Both the position numbers and the translations under genes were made by a program. Of a DNA stretch of 64,000 bases, positions 39,780-50,187 are shown piece after piece (position 1 is the stretch's first letter; each line of letters opens with the position of its first letter). The notes under the pieces are model-generated. The model did not search any database, was not told the DNA's origin, and saw nothing but the letters and a program-made list of their open reading frames with translations. Source of the DNA: Gammaproteobacteria bacterium (GTDB lineage Bacteria > Pseudomonadota > Gammaproteobacteria > Xanthomonadales > Wenzhouxiangellaceae); NCBI GenBank assembly GCA_003565625.1, contig PXBD01000044.1, forward strand, positions 1-64,000, read 5' to 3'.

Positions 39780-40667
39780 TCAGGAACCACGCAGGCGATC
39801 AAGCAGACCATCGAGCTCCTCGAGACTGGTATAGCGGATGGTCAGCTGGCCTTTGCCGCTGGCCTGATGGGTCACCCGAACCGGAGCACAGAGGTGTTCG
39901 CCCAGCTCCCGCTCCAGGCGCTCCAGGTCGGGATTGCGCGGTGTTACCGGCCCCCTACCCTTGGGCCCGCCCTCGCGCATGCGTCGCACCAGGGCCTCGG
40001 TCTGGCGCACCGAGAGCTCCAGGTTGACCACCTGTTGGGCGACACGGACCTGATCACCCGGCTTCAAGGCAAGCAGGGCCCGGGCGTGCCCCATGTCGAT
40101 CCGGCGCTCATCGACCAAGGCGCGCACTTGCGGCGCCAGTTCCAGAAGACGCAGCAGGTTAGTGACCGCCGCACGCGAACGGCCGACGTTTTCGGCCGCC
40201 TGACCGTGGGTCAATTCAAACTCGTCGATCAGCCGCTTGAGCGCCGCGGCCTCTTCGAGCGGGTTGAGGTCCTCGCGCTGAATGTTTTCGATCAGCGCCA
40301 GCGCCAGGGTGGCTTCGTCGGGCACTTCGCGGACGATGGCACTGATGCTGTCCTTGCCGGCGATGCGGCTGGCGCGCCAGCGCCGCTCGCCGGCGATCAA
40401 CTCATAGCGGCCGGCCCGGGCCAGCGGGCGCACAACCACCGGCTGAACCAGTCCCTGGGCGCGAATCGACTCGGCCAATTCCTCCAGGCGTTCGGGGTCC
40501 ATGCCGGTCCGCGGCTGATAACGTCCCGGCTCAATGGCATCCAGCGGCAGCTGCTTCAGGGCCGAGCGGTCGTCATCTGCCGCGGGCGACTGGGCAGCAC
40601 CCCGGGTCTTGCCGAGGAGCGCGCCCAGATTGCGGCCCAAAGGCTTTTTCTTGCGCGCAGTGTTCAT
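39780..40667 (-). CDS. parB: chromosome-partitioning protein ParB
   Basis: CTP-dependent DNA clamp that loads at parS near the origin. The 295-residue product has the N-terminal nuclease-like CTPase fold (ELIAGERRWRAS, Gly-Glu-Arg-Arg motif), ALIENIQREDLNPLEEA, a helix-turn-helix (THGQAAENVGRSRAAVTNLLR) and a C-terminal dimerisation end. Its ATG overlaps the parA stop by 4 bases. No 16-base parS palindrome (TGTTTCACGTGAAACA or a close variant) was spotted in the window. Confidence 0.95.
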   Translation of the reverse strand: MNTARKKKPLGRNLGALLGKTRGAAQSPAADDDRSALKQLPLDAIEPGRYQPRTGMDPERLEELAESIRAQGLVQPVVVRPLARAGRYELIAGERRWRASRIAGKDSISAIVREVPDEATLALALIENIQREDLNPLEEAAALKRLIDEFELTHGQAAENVGRSRAAVTNLLRLLELAPQVRALVDERRIDMGHARALLALKPGDQVRVAQQVVNLELSVRQTEALVRRMREGGPKGRGPVTPRNPDLERLERELGEHLCAPVRVTHQASGKGQLTIRYTSLEELDGLLDRLRGS

Positions 40668-41449
40668 AGCGCGGCTCCCGACCGACGCAGGTATTCTCCG
40701 GCCAGGCCCAGGTAGGCGATGGCGCCGCGCGACTCGCGGTCGTACTGGATCACCGACTGGCCGTAGCTGGGCGCTTCGGCCACCCGCACATTGCGCGGCA
40801 CCACGGTAGTAAACAACTTGTCGCCGAAGTGCTCCTGAAGCTGGCGCGAGACGGCACCGGACAGATTGTTGCGCACATCGAACATGGTTCGCACCAGCCC
40901 TTCGATCTCCAGTGCCGGGTTGACCGAATCCTGCACTTGCTCGATGGTGTTGATCAGCGCGGTCAAACCCTCCAGCGCGTAGTACTCGCACTGCATGGGA
41001 ATCAGCACGCCGTGGGCCGCGGTCAGGGCGTTCAGGGTCAACACGTTCAGCGCCGGCGGGCAATCGATGATGACATGGTGGTATCGCCCGGCCAGCGGCT
41101 GTAGTGCCTGTTTGAGCACGACCGCGCGGTCATCGAGATCCAGCAGGGCCACTTCGGCGGCGGTCAGATCGCCGTTGGCCGGGATCAGGTCGAGCTTCAT
41201 CGCTTCAACACGGCGCACCACCTCTGCGGCCGGCTGCTCGTCGAGCAAGACCTCGCACACGGTCGGCTCATGCTGCTCGAGCTCGAGACCGCAGCCGGTC
41301 GTGGTGTTGCCCTGCGGGTCCATGTCGATCAACAGCACGCAGCGATCCAGCTCGGCCAGGCCGGCAGCCAGGTTGAGCGCGGTCGTGGTCTTGCCGACCC
41401 CGCCCTTCTGGTTCGCTACTGCCACAATCCGGCACTTGCTTGCTGTCAT
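40664..41449 (-). CDS. parA: chromosome-partitioning ATPase ParA
   Basis: Walker-type ATPase that drives origin segregation with ParB. The 261-residue product has the deviant Walker A KGGVGKTT near residue 16, MDPQGNTTTG and the IIDCPPALNVLT Walker B region. It starts at ATG 41449 (MTASKCRIVAVANQ), overlapping the rsmG stop by 4 bases; an in-frame ATG further upstream is inside rsmG and is rejected. The order rsmG-parA-parB-atp matches the origin-proximal cluster of many gammaproteobacteria. Confidence 0.96.
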   Translation of the reverse strand: MTASKCRIVAVANQKGGVGKTTTALNLAAGLAELDRCVLLIDMDPQGNTTTGCGLELEQHEPTVCEVLLDEQPAAEVVRRVEAMKLDLIPANGDLTAAEVALLDLDDRAVVLKQALQPLAGRYHHVIIDCPPALNVLTLNALTAAHGVLIPMQCEYYALEGLTALINTIEQVQDSVNPALEIEGLVRTMFDVRNNLSGAVSRQLQEHFGDKLFTTVVPRNVRVAEAPSYGQSVIQYDRESRGAIAYLGLAGEYLRRSGAAL

Positions 41450-42102
41450 CGTATTCCCACGGTCGCCAGGCAACGTCGCGCCGGCAGGCCCGCAACCTCC
41501 AGTTCATTGAGCCTGACATTGTACGGCGGCGGCACCGCCGATCGCTCGCTTTCCGACAGATCGCCCTTCATGGCCAACAGCGGCACCCCTTGTTCGAGCC
41601 AGTAACCGGCCCAGCCAACCAGCCGCTCCAGCGGCGCCAGCGCCCGGGCAATCACGGCATCGGGCATCCGGCGCGGCCGGTAGCTTTCCAGCCGCCCCTG
41701 TACCGGCTCGATATTGTCCAGCCCCAACTCCCTACGCGCCTGGCGCAGGAAACGGATTTTCTTGCCGTTGCTGTCGAGCAGAACGAAATGACAATGCGGA
41801 CAGGCAACCGCCAGCGGCACTCCGGGCAGGCCGGCGCCAGTGCCGGCATCGAGAAACCAGCGCCCGTCGAGGTACGGCAGCAGGGCGAGGCTGTCGAGCA
41901 GATGGCGTGCTACCATCTGCGCCGGATCAACAATCGCGGTCAGGTTGTAGGCGCGGTTCCAGCGGCGCAGCAATTCAAGGTAGGCCACCATCCGCTCCTG
42001 GCCTGCTGGCGGCACCTCCAGCCCCATGCGGCGCAAGCCCGCCTTGAGCACGGCCGCCTGGTCCTCCAGCGCCGGGGTGTCGGCGGCCGATTCAAACGTC
42101 AT
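41446..42102 (-). CDS. rsmG: 16S rRNA m7G527 methyltransferase
   Basis: SAM-dependent methyltransferase for G527 of 16S rRNA. The 218-residue product has the SAM-binding FLDAGTGAGLPGVPLAV, LLDSNGKKIRFL and the NRAYNLTAI block. Length is typical (about 207). Its start ATG (complement of 42100-42102) shares two bases with a possible ATG of the divergent gene at 42101, so the two genes are divergent with almost no space between them. First gene of the rsmG-parA-parB set. Confidence 0.95.
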   Translation of the reverse strand: MTFESAADTPALEDQAAVLKAGLRRMGLEVPPAGQERMVAYLELLRRWNRAYNLTAIVDPAQMVARHLLDSLALLPYLDGRWFLDAGTGAGLPGVPLAVACPHCHFVLLDSNGKKIRFLRQARRELGLDNIEPVQGRLESYRPRRMPDAVIARALAPLERLVGWAGYWLEQGVPLLAMKGDLSESERSAVPPPYNVRLNELEVAGLPARRCLATVGIR

Positions 42103-42121
42103 GGATCACGAGCTCCCGATC

Positions 42122-43129
42122 ATGCGAAAGATCTTCATTATAGGTTTGCTCCTGGTCCTGTCGGTCTGGCTCCTGTTGCTGCCGGGGGTGGTTGGAATCT
42201 ATCTGCGCGATGCGGTGCCCGACTGGCTGGCCGAATGGTCCAGCCCCGAGGAGGCAGGCTATCGCCCGGGCTGGTTTGGCTCGGAGCTGACCTGGCAACC
42301 CGAACCTGACCTTCGGCTGCGCTTGAGCGCACGCCACTTTCCGCCACTTCGCGTTGGCTGGCTGAGCCTGGCCGGCACCCTGGAGCTCCCGCTGAGTTCA
42401 CGACCGGCAGACCTGCGCGGCCATCTTGGACTGACCGGCGGCTGGCATCTGCATGCCGCAGCCGCTGATTTCCGACCCATTGCTGACGGCCCGGTACAGG
42501 CCCGCGGTCTGGCGTTGAACCTGTCGCAGGCTGCCGGTCAACCGGCCACGCTGTTATTCAGCGCCGATGAACTGAACCTGCAGCCCGGCTCGCCCGGCCT
42601 GAGTGACTTGCGGGTGCGCGCTCTGCGGCGCTCGACCGACACCGACCTGGTTCACGTCGCGCTGGAGGCCGAAATCAGTGACCAGCAGCTAGGCACCGCC
42701 GGTCTCCGGCTGCAGGCCGGACCGATTCCGCCCGAACAGCTTGGCCTGCTTTTTCAGGGCCTGGGCCAGCTGGCCGAAAGCACGCCCGGCTCCATCAGCG
42801 AGGGCATGGCGCTGATGACGCTGGCTGGGGCCTGGCAGGAAATGGCCGCTGCCGGGCTGGTGATCGACATTGAACGGCTGCAGCTGGGCTCGGACATGGC
42901 GTTCCGTGGACGCTGGGTTGGCACCCGGGCGAATCCGGAGGTGACGGGGTCCGGACGCCTGGACGAGTTGGCCGAATGGCAGGAACGCCTGCGGCCGGGA
43001 ACGCTAGCGGCCAACATGGACCCAGCCGAGGCGATCGCTGCCTGGCTGACGGAACTGGGACAACTGGAAACCGAGGGAGAACAGTTCCGCTTCAGCTATC
43101 CACCGACACCGGGTGATCCAGCCCGCTGA
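42122..43129 (+). CDS. membrane-anchored protein of unknown function
   Basis: A 335-residue protein with a short basic start (MRKIF), one strongly hydrophobic helix (about 4-24) and a large non-cytoplasmic remainder rich in beta-type sequence (repeated LRLRLS, LSLAGTLELPL, LRGHLGLTG patterns). The style resembles DUF945/AsmA-like envelope proteins but I do not recognise a defining motif. ATG 42122 is preferred for the clean signal anchor; an in-frame ATG at 42101 coincides with the divergent rsmG start. Its 3' end overlaps convergent oppF by 38 bases. Confidence 0.65.
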   Translation: MRKIFIIGLLLVLSVWLLLLPGVVGIYLRDAVPDWLAEWSSPEEAGYRPGWFGSELTWQPEPDLRLRLSARHFPPLRVGWLSLAGTLELPLSSRPADLRGHLGLTGGWHLHAAAADFRPIADGPVQARGLALNLSQAAGQPATLLFSADELNLQPGSPGLSDLRVRALRRSTDTDLVHVALEAEISDQQLGTAGLRLQAGPIPPEQLGLLFQGLGQLAESTPGSISEGMALMTLAGAWQEMAAAGLVIDIERLQLGSDMAFRGRWVGTRANPEVTGSGRLDELAEWQERLRPGTLAANMDPAEAIAAWLTELGQLETEGEQFRFSYPPTPGDPAR

Positions 43130-44117
43130 TTTCGGTATGCCGCAGACAGGCGACCTGCTGGTCTTCCTGGACGGTTTCCAGCACGGGCACCCGATTGGCG
43201 CAGGCTTCGACCGCAAACGGGCAGCGCGTCCGGAACACGCAACCGGTCGGCGGCTCGAGCGGCGACGGCGTGTCGCCCTGCAGCGACTGGCGCACCCGGG
43301 CGCGCTCCGCGACCGGATCCGGGATCGGTACGGACTCAATCAGCGCACGGGTGTAGGGGTGCCGCGGGTCGAGGTAGATGCGTTCGCGGTCAGCCACCTC
43401 CATGACCCGGCCGAGATACATCACCAGCACCCGGTCGGACACGTGCCGAACCACCGACAGGTCGTGGGCAATGAAAATCAGCGACAACTGCAGCTTCTTT
43501 TGCAGGTCCTTAAGCAGGTTGACAATCTGGGCCTGAATCGAAACATCCAGCGCGCTGACCGGTTCATCGCACACCACCAGGCGCGGGTTGACCACCAGGG
43601 CGCGGGCAATGCCGACGCGCTGGCACTGACCGCCCGAGAACTCGTGCGGGTAGCGGTTGACCTGGTCCGGCGACAGTCCGACCAGCTTCATCATCCCGGC
43701 CACGCGCTCACGCACCTGGAGGCGACTCATGGAGGGGTAGAACACCCGCAGCGGCTCGGCCACGATCTCGCCCACCGTCATGCGCGGATCAAGCGAGCCG
43801 GACGGGTCCTGGAAAATGAGCTGGATCTCGCGCCGTTTCAGACGCATCGCCTCATCGGACAAGGTCGTCAAATCCTCGCCCAGCCACACCACCGAACCGG
43901 CCTGCGGCCGAACCAGGCCAAGAATCGCTCTTGCCAGCGTCGACTTGCCACAGCCCGACTCGCCGACGATCCCCAGGGTCTCGGCCGGATATACGTCCAG
44001 GCTGACGTTATCTACCGCGCGCACCGTCCGATAGTCATGGCGCAGGAAGCGCCCGGTATCGACGCGAAAATGGACTGCCAGGTCGCGCACCTTGAGCACC
44101 GGCGCACGCTGGCTCAT
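43092..44117 (-). CDS. oppF: oligopeptide ABC importer ATPase F
   Basis: A 341-residue ATP-binding subunit for peptide uptake. Walker A is GESGCGKST, the signature is [15 protein letters not shown], Walker B is [12 protein letters not shown], and the C-terminal oligopeptide-transporter extension has the cysteine cluster found in OppF/DppF ([15 protein letters not shown]), which can bind an iron-sulphur cluster. It overlaps oppD by 4 bases. Last gene of the oppABCDF operon; its end overlaps the unknown gene at 42122. Confidence 0.95.
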   Translation of the reverse strand: MSQRAPVLKVRDLAVHFRVDTGRFLRHDYRTVRAVDNVSLDVYPAETLGIVGESGCGKSTLARAILGLVRPQAGSVVWLGEDLTTLSDEAMRLKRREIQLIFQDPSGSLDPRMTVGEIVAEPLRVFYPSMSRLQVRERVAGMMKLVGLSPDQVNRYPHEFSGGQCQRVGIARALVVNPRLVVCDEPVSALDVSIQAQIVNLLKDLQKKLQLSLIFIAHDLSVVRHVSDRVLVMYLGRVMEVADRERIYLDPRHPYTRALIESVPIPDPVAERARVRQSLQGDTPSPLEPPTGCVFRTRCPFAVEACANRVPVLETVQEDQQVACLRHTEISGLDHPVSVDS

Positions 44118-45094
44118 GACGCTTCTTCCTTTGACGGCAGCGCGTCAAGATGGCAGCGCTTGAGTCGACCCTCGCCGACCGCGTCGAGCGCTGGACGTTC
44201 CTGGCAGCGCTCCCAGGCATACAGGCAGCGCGCCGAGAACGGGCAGCCTGACGGCAGGTCAAGCAAGCTCGGCGGATTACCCGGAATGGCGTTGAGGATG
44301 CCGGAGCGGGGTTGATCCAGGCGCGGCACCGAGTGCAGCAAACCCTCTGTGTAGGGATGCCGGGGATCGGCGAACAATTCATCGACCGGCGCAAACTCCA
44401 TCTCCTGGCCGGCGTACAGGACCAGCACCCGGTCGGCCAGGCCGGCAACAACGCCAAGGTCATGGGTGATCAGCAAAATGGCGGTCGATGAGGTCTCCGA
44501 GAGCTCATCCATCAAGCTGTTGATCTGCGACTGGACGGTCACATCGAGGGCGGTCGTGGGCTCGTCGGCAATCAACAGGTCCGGCTGACACAAAAGCCCC
44601 ATGGCGATCATGATGCGCTGGCACATCCCGCCGGACAGTTGGTGCGGATACTGGCGCATGCGCTGTTCGGCGTCGTCGAGACGAACCAGCCGCAGCATCT
44701 CGGTCGCCCGAACCCGCGCCTCGCGCCGGCGCAGGTTCCGATGGTGGGTGAGCACTTCGACCAGCTGATCGCCGATGGTCATGTACGGGTTGAGCGAGGA
44801 AACCGGATCCTGAAAGATCATCGAGATCTTCGAGCCGCGAACCCGACTCAGCTCCCCCGGCGACATGCCCAGCAACTCCTGTCCGCGAAACTTCACCGAG
44901 CCCCGGGCCCGGCCGTTCTCGGCCAGCAGCCCCATGATCGCCAGCGCGGTCTGGGTCTTGCCCGACCCGGACTCGCCCACCATGCCCAGGGTTTCCCCCG
45001 GCTCGAGGTCAAAGCTGATGCCGTTGACCGCATGCACCACGCCTTCGGGCGTGGCAAAACTCACGGTCAGGTCTCGGACTTCCAGCAGCGCCAT
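44114..45094 (-). CDS. oppD: oligopeptide ABC importer ATPase D
   Basis: A 326-residue partner of OppF. Walker A is GESGSGKTQ, the signature [15 protein letters not shown], Walker [13 protein letters not shown], and the switch region [12 protein letters not shown]. The C-terminal extension again carries cysteines ([15 protein letters not shown]). It lies 30 bases downstream of oppC and overlaps oppF by 4 bases. Confidence 0.95.
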   Translation of the reverse strand: MALLEVRDLTVSFATPEGVVHAVNGISFDLEPGETLGMVGESGSGKTQTALAIMGLLAENGRARGSVKFRGQELLGMSPGELSRVRGSKISMIFQDPVSSLNPYMTIGDQLVEVLTHHRNLRRREARVRATEMLRLVRLDDAEQRMRQYPHQLSGGMCQRIMIAMGLLCQPDLLIADEPTTALDVTVQSQINSLMDELSETSSTAILLITHDLGVVAGLADRVLVLYAGQEMEFAPVDELFADPRHPYTEGLLHSVPRLDQPRSGILNAIPGNPPSLLDLPSGCPFSARCLYAWERCQERPALDAVGEGRLKRCHLDALPSKEEAS

Positions 45095-45124
45095 CTCAGC
45101 AACCTCTGCAATCGGGACAAGGGG

Positions 45125-46030
45125 TCATACCCGGTCCTTCGGGTCGAGCGCATCGCGCAGCCCGTCACCCAGAAAATTGAACGCAAACAGCGTCACGGCC
45201 AGAAAAGCGGCCGGAAACAGCAGCGACCAGGGCGCGGTTTCGAGCTCCTGGGCACCCTCGTTGACCAGCGCACCCCATGAGGTCAGCGGCTCCTGCACAC
45301 CAAGACCGAGAAAACTCAGAAAACTCTCGACCAGAATGACCTGCGGAATGGTCAGGGTGACATAGACAATCACCACACCAAGCAGGTTGGGCACGATATG
45401 GCGCCGGATGATCTGCCACTCGGTCGCGCCACAGGCGCGCGCGGCCTCGACGAAATCCTTGTTCTTCAGGCTCAGGGTCTGGCCACGGACGATCCGCGCC
45501 ATATCCAGCCAGTTGACCGCACCGATGGCGACGAAGATCAGGAATATGTTGCGCCCGAAAACCACCATCAGCACAATCACGAAGAACATGAAAGGCATGG
45601 CGTAAATGCCATCGACAAAACGCATCATGATGTTGTCGATGCGGCCGCCAAAAAAGCCGGCCACGGCCCCGTAGGAAACCCCGATCACCAGCGATACCAT
45701 GGTGGCGACCAGGCCCACCAGCAGGGAAATCTGGCCGCCGATCATGGTTCGCACGAACAAGTCACGGCCCAGCGCATCGGTTCCGAACAGGTGGCCGGTT
45801 TCCAGCGACGGCGGCGTGGAATAGTGATCCCAGTCCGGGATTTCGTGATCCCATTCGCTCAGCCATGGGCCCACGAGGACCATGATCACCATCACACCCA
45901 GCGTCCCCAGGGCAACCACGGCGGCCTTGTTCTTCAGCAACCGATGCCAGGCGTCCACGTACAGCGAGCGACGACGCATGCTGCGCGTGTCGAGCGCACG
46001 ATCAAAGGCATCCCGTGTCGTTTCCCTCAT
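45125..46030 (-). CDS. oppC: oligopeptide ABC importer permease C
   Basis: A 301-residue inner-membrane permease with six predicted helices. It has the EAA-loop type motif EAARACGATEWQIIRRHIVPN that contacts the ATPases, and the OppC-type start with a cytoplasmic tail followed by the first helix (KAAVVALGTLGVMVIMVLVG) and FGTDALGRDLFVRTM. It lies three bases after oppB. Confidence 0.95.
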   Translation of the reverse strand: MRETTRDAFDRALDTRSMRRRSLYVDAWHRLLKNKAAVVALGTLGVMVIMVLVGPWLSEWDHEIPDWDHYSTPPSLETGHLFGTDALGRDLFVRTMIGGQISLLVGLVATMVSLVIGVSYGAVAGFFGGRIDNIMMRFVDGIYAMPFMFFVIVLMVVFGRNIFLIFVAIGAVNWLDMARIVRGQTLSLKNKDFVEAARACGATEWQIIRRHIVPNLLGVVIVYVTLTIPQVILVESFLSFLGLGVQEPLTSWGALVNEGAQELETAPWSLLFPAAFLAVTLFAFNFLGDGLRDALDPKDRV

Positions 46031-46033
46031 CGC

Positions 46034-46966
46034 TCAGGCGCCCTGCTCATCGTAGCGAATGCGCGGATCCAGCCAGGCGTAAATCAGGTCGACCAGGAAA
46101 TTGAACAGGATGATCAGCATGCCGTAGAGAATGACCACGCCCATGACCAGGGTGTAGTCGCGATTAAGCGCACCCTGGACAAAGTAGGATCCGATCCCGG
46201 GAATGGTAAAAATCCGCTCGACCACCACCGAACCGGTCAGGATGGCCGCAGCCGCAGGGCCCAGGTAGGAAATCACCGGCAACAGCGCCGGCTTGAGGGC
46301 GTGGTTGAACAGGATTTCCTTTTCCGGCATTCCCTTGGCGCGGGCGGTGCGAATGAAACTCGAGCGCAAGACCTCGATCATCGAGCCGCGGGTAATGCGC
46401 GCCACGTAAGCGATCATCGGCAGGGCCAGGGTGACGACGGGCAGCACCATGCGTGCCGGCGAGAACTCCCAACCACCCGCCGGCAGCCAGCCCAGGGTAA
46501 TGGCAAACAGCAGAATCAACAGCGGCGCCATGACGAAATTGGGAATGGAAAGACCAATCATGGCGACGCCCATGATGGAGTAATCCGCCGGCCGGTTCTG
46601 ACGCAGGGCGGCCCAGGCTCCGATGGGAATTCCTATCGTCAGCGCCACCAGCAAGGCCAACCCGCCCAGGGTGAACGATACCGGTGCTCCCTGCGCGATG
46701 AGATCGTTCACCGTCCAGTCCAGGTAATGGTAGGACGGCCCCAGATCCAGGCGCGCGATCTGCCAGAGGTAGCGCAGGTACTGGACCGGCAACGGTTCAT
46801 CAAGATGGTACTTGGCGGCCAGGTTGGCCTCGATGTCCGGCGGCAAGGCCCGCTCGGAATCAAATGGCCCACCCGGCGCGATTCGAATCAGGAAAAACGC
46901 GAACGTGATCAGCAGGAACAGCGTTGGTATCGCCGAGGCCAGTCGCTTGATGGAGTAGCCGATCAT
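46034..46966 (-). CDS. oppB: oligopeptide ABC importer permease B
   Basis: A 310-residue permease with six helices, starting MIGYSIKRLASAIPTLFLL in the typical OppB/DppB manner. The ATPase-contacting loop is TARAKGMPEKEILFNHALKPA, and the C-terminus ends VDLIYAWLDPRIRY, both hallmarks of the family. Its start overlaps the end of oppA by 4 bases. Confidence 0.95.
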   Translation of the reverse strand: MIGYSIKRLASAIPTLFLLITFAFFLIRIAPGGPFDSERALPPDIEANLAAKYHLDEPLPVQYLRYLWQIARLDLGPSYHYLDWTVNDLIAQGAPVSFTLGGLALLVALTIGIPIGAWAALRQNRPADYSIMGVAMIGLSIPNFVMAPLLILLFAITLGWLPAGGWEFSPARMVLPVVTLALPMIAYVARITRGSMIEVLRSSFIRTARAKGMPEKEILFNHALKPALLPVISYLGPAAAAILTGSVVVERIFTIPGIGSYFVQGALNRDYTLVMGVVILYGMLIILFNFLVDLIYAWLDPRIRYDEQGA

Positions 46967-48690
46967 CCGGATTCCGCCGCCTCGGGAGGGACCACGGGCG
47001 CGCCGTCCTGCTGTTCGCCCTGTTCGCGCAGGAGAAACATGTGCCGGGTCAGGTGCTGGTCCATGATGTTTTCTTGCCAGCCGACCAGGCGCGGATCGAC
47101 CAGGCGCTTGGATACATAAATAAACACCGGCAGCACAACCTGATCGTCGAGCAGGATGCGTTCGGCCTCGGCCATGAGATTGCGCCGGCGCGAGGGAATC
47201 CGCTCGGCTGCAATCTGCTCGAGCAGACGGTCGAAGCTGGGGTTGTCGTAGCCGGCGTCATTGCGACCGTGGCCGCTATGAAACAATTCCAGAAAGGTGA
47301 ATGCATCCCGGTAATCGCCAATCCAGCCGGACCGGAACACCTGGGTCACGCGGCGCTGGGCGCGGTTTTGCAGAAACACCCGAAACTCTTCATTGACCAT
47401 CCGGGTGCGCACACCGAGTACATCTTTCCACATCGCGGCCATGGCCACGGCAATACGACGGTGGTTTTCCGAGGTGTTGTAGCGCAACTCCACGGTCAGC
47501 GGATTGTCCTCGGAATAGCCGGCCTGGTGGTACAGCCGCAGCGCCTCGGCCTCTCGCTCCTGCTGGGTCCAGGTCTGGTATTCGCGCTCCGGCGGATCGT
47601 AGTCGGGCAGCCCGGGCGGCACCAGGTTGAAGGTCGGGATCTCACCGAACTGACTGACCCGTTCGGTCAGGATGTCGCGATTGACCGCCAGATTCAGCGC
47701 CCGGCGCAGGGCCAGGTTGTCGCGAAACGGCTCGCGAGTCAGATTGAAGGAAAAAAAGTAGGTGCCGAACCAGGGCGAGATCATCAAGGCCTGTTCCATG
47801 TTGCGCTGCAGCCAGCGGAACTGGCCATTCGGCACCTGGTAGGTCCAGTGCAGGTCGCCGGCCCGGAATCGATTGAACTCGGAATTGACGTCTTCGAACG
47901 GGTAAAACACCACGCGCTCGACGATGACCTCATCGGCAGCCCGAAAGTGCGGGTTGCGCTCCAGTTCCACCCGGGCGCGGATCTGCCAATCGCGCAGCCG
48001 GTAGGCCCCATTGGAGACCAGGTTGCCGGGTCGCACGTGGGCGCTGCCGTGGGCCTCGTAGCTGGGTCGGTGGACGGGGAAAGTCGTCGGGTGAGTGAGC
48101 AGACCCAGGAAATAGGGCGTGGGGTCGTCCAGACGCACCTGGAAGGTGGTTGGACTGAGCGCGCTCACCCCCAGCTCTTCGGGCGGCAGCCGGCCGGCAA
48201 ACACCGCCTCGGCGTTGACCACCGGGGCCAGCATGCGCCCGTAGGCCGCTGCGGTGGCCGGGTTTACGACCCGCCGCCAGGACCAGACGAAGTCCTCGGC
48301 CGTGACCGGATCACCGTTGCTCCAGCGGCCTGCAGGATCCAGGTAAAAGGTATAAGTCAAACCGTCGCGGCTGATATCCCAGTGGGCCGCGGCCCCGGCA
48401 ACAACGCGTCCATCCGGCGTGGTGGTCGCCAGTCCCTCGAACAGATCGCGCAGGATATTGGAGCTGGGCACGCCCTCGGCCAGGTGCGGGTCCAGCGTCT
48501 GCGGCTCCTCACCATTACCGCGCATGACCACCTGCTCGGCGGCCAGCACATGCTCCATCGGGCGGCCCTGGTCGTCAAACTCCACGGCCACCGGCTGCGG
48601 CAGGCGCGGTGCACGCGGCGACTCCTCGCCGGCCTGTTCGGCCTGACAGGCAACCAGCAACAACGCGCCCAGCACGCAAAACAGCCTCAT
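46963..48690 (-). CDS. oppA: oligopeptide-binding lipoprotein
   Basis: A 575-residue extracytoplasmic solute-binding protein (family 5). The signal is a lipobox (LLLVAC near residue 15), so it is lipid-anchored, unlike E. coli OppA, which is soluble in the periplasm. Family motifs include TLDPHLAEGVPSSNILRDLFEGL near the N-terminus (in two pieces), SRDGLTYTFYLD and a C-terminal fold with LMAEAERILLDDQVVLPVFI. ATG 48690 is chosen to give the signal peptide. First gene of the opp operon; divergent from gshA across 126 bases that hold no clear promoter I could assign. Confidence 0.93.
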   Translation of the reverse strand: MRLFCVLGALLLVACQAEQAGEESPRAPRLPQPVAVEFDDQGRPMEHVLAAEQVVMRGNGEEPQTLDPHLAEGVPSSNILRDLFEGLATTTPDGRVVAGAAAHWDISRDGLTYTFYLDPAGRWSNGDPVTAEDFVWSWRRVVNPATAAAYGRMLAPVVNAEAVFAGRLPPEELGVSALSPTTFQVRLDDPTPYFLGLLTHPTTFPVHRPSYEAHGSAHVRPGNLVSNGAYRLRDWQIRARVELERNPHFRAADEVIVERVVFYPFEDVNSEFNRFRAGDLHWTYQVPNGQFRWLQRNMEQALMISPWFGTYFFSFNLTREPFRDNLALRRALNLAVNRDILTERVSQFGEIPTFNLVPPGLPDYDPPEREYQTWTQQEREAEALRLYHQAGYSEDNPLTVELRYNTSENHRRIAVAMAAMWKDVLGVRTRMVNEEFRVFLQNRAQRRVTQVFRSGWIGDYRDAFTFLELFHSGHGRNDAGYDNPSFDRLLEQIAAERIPSRRRNLMAEAERILLDDQVVLPVFIYVSKRLVDPRLVGWQENIMDQHLTRHMFLLREQGEQQDGAPVVPPEAAESG

Positions 48691-48816
48691 TCCAGCCACA
48701 ACCGGTGCGCCAGAGGGACATCCCTGACGTTGTCTGTGAACTCGCGCACTTCGGGCCATGCAAACGCACTCGGAAATGAGGATAATTGCGGCTCCATTCT
48801 ATCTCGGTGGTGAACC

Positions 48817-50172
48817 GTGAACCCGGATAACGTACTGACTCGACCACAGGAACTGGTCGCCTGGCTGGCCAGCGGTTCGCGCCCCAAATCCGAATGGCGT
48901 ATCGGCACCGAACACGAGAAGTTCGGTTTCTGCACCGCCACGCTGGAGCCCCTGCGCTACGCCGGCGAGAACGGAATCCGGGCCATGCTCGAGGGCCTGG
49001 CCCGGGAGTTTGATTGGGAAACCGTCCCCGAGGACGGCCTCCCGATCGCCCTGAAAAAACCCGACGGCTGTTCGATCACGCTCGAACCCGGCGGCCAGCT
49101 GGAACTGTCCGGCGCCCTGCTCGACAACCTGCACCAGACCTGCAGCGAGGTGAACACGCACCTGGCCGAGGTGCGCGCCGTAGCCGAGCCTTTGGGCATC
49201 GGCTTCATCGGCCTGGGCTTCCACCCCAGCGCCCGCCGCGAGGACATCGAGTGGATGCCCAAGGCGCGCTACGTGATCATGCGCAACTACATGCCCAAGG
49301 TCGGCACCATGGGCCAAGACATGATGAAGCGCACCTGCACCGTGCAGGTCAACCTGGATTTTTCCAGCGAGGCCGACATGGTGGCCAAGTTCCGCGCCTC
49401 GCTGGCCCTGCAGCCAATCGCCACCGCGCTGTTCGCCAACTCCCCGTTTGTCGAAGGCAAGCCCAGCGGCTTTTTGAGCTACCGCAGCCAGGTTTGGACC
49501 GATACCGACCGCGACCGCACCGGCATGCTGCCCTGGGTGTTCGAAGACAGCATGGGCTTCGAGCGCTACGTCGACTGGATGCTGGATGTACCGATGTATT
49601 TCGTCCGTCGCGACGGCCGCTACATCGACGTGGCCGGTCGTTCCTTCCGCGACTTCCTGGCCGGCAAGCTGCCCGGTCTGGAGGGCGAATACCCGACCCT
49701 GGCCGACTGGGAAGACCACCTGACCACGGCCTTCCCCGAGGTCCGTCTGAAGCGCTTCCTGGAAATGCGCGGCGCCGACGGCGGCCCCTGGCGACGGCTT
49801 TGTGCCCTGCCCGCGTTCTGGGTCGGCCTGCTCTACGACGAAGCCAACCTGGCCGCCTGTCTGGACATGAGCTGCGAATGGAGCCTGGAGCAGCGCCAGC
49901 GCCTGCGCGAGGACGTGGCCCGCATCGGCCTGAAGGCAAAGGTCGGCAACCGCAGCGTGGGCGAACTTGCCCGCGAATTGCTCAACCTGGCCCAGGCCGG
50001 CCTGGCGCGACGCCAGCGCTTCAACGGTGCCGGTGATCACGAAGGCGGATTTCTCAATGCCCTTGAAGAAGTGGTCGACCGTGGCACGACTCCGGCTGAA
50101 GTCAAGCTGGCGGCCTACGAAACGCGCTGGCAGGGGGATATTCGGCAAATCTTTCGGGAATTTGCCTACTGA
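48817..50172 (+). CDS. gshA: glutamate-cysteine ligase, plant type
   Basis: First step of glutathione synthesis. The 451-residue product belongs to the GCS2 (plant/alphaproteobacterial) family rather than the E. coli family: [38 protein letters not shown] and [16 protein letters not shown] are its signature blocks. The same type occurs in Xanthomonas, consistent with the other taxon clues here. The start is GTG 48817 preceded by GGTGG. No gshB is in the window. Confidence 0.93.
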   Translation: MNPDNVLTRPQELVAWLASGSRPKSEWRIGTEHEKFGFCTATLEPLRYAGENGIRAMLEGLAREFDWETVPEDGLPIALKKPDGCSITLEPGGQLELSGALLDNLHQTCSEVNTHLAEVRAVAEPLGIGFIGLGFHPSARREDIEWMPKARYVIMRNYMPKVGTMGQDMMKRTCTVQVNLDFSSEADMVAKFRASLALQPIATALFANSPFVEGKPSGFLSYRSQVWTDTDRDRTGMLPWVFEDSMGFERYVDWMLDVPMYFVRRDGRYIDVAGRSFRDFLAGKLPGLEGEYPTLADWEDHLTTAFPEVRLKRFLEMRGADGGPWRRLCALPAFWVGLLYDEANLAACLDMSCEWSLEQRQRLREDVARIGLKAKVGNRSVGELARELLNLAQAGLARRQRFNGAGDHEGGFLNALEEVVDRGTTPAEVKLAAYETRWQGDIRQIFREFAY

Positions 50173-50187
50173 TCCCGAAGCGGCCCA

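Noticed and set aside
39607-42102. parS site near parAB
   Set aside because: No 16-base palindrome close to TGTTTCACGTGAAACA was found here or, by eye, elsewhere in the window.
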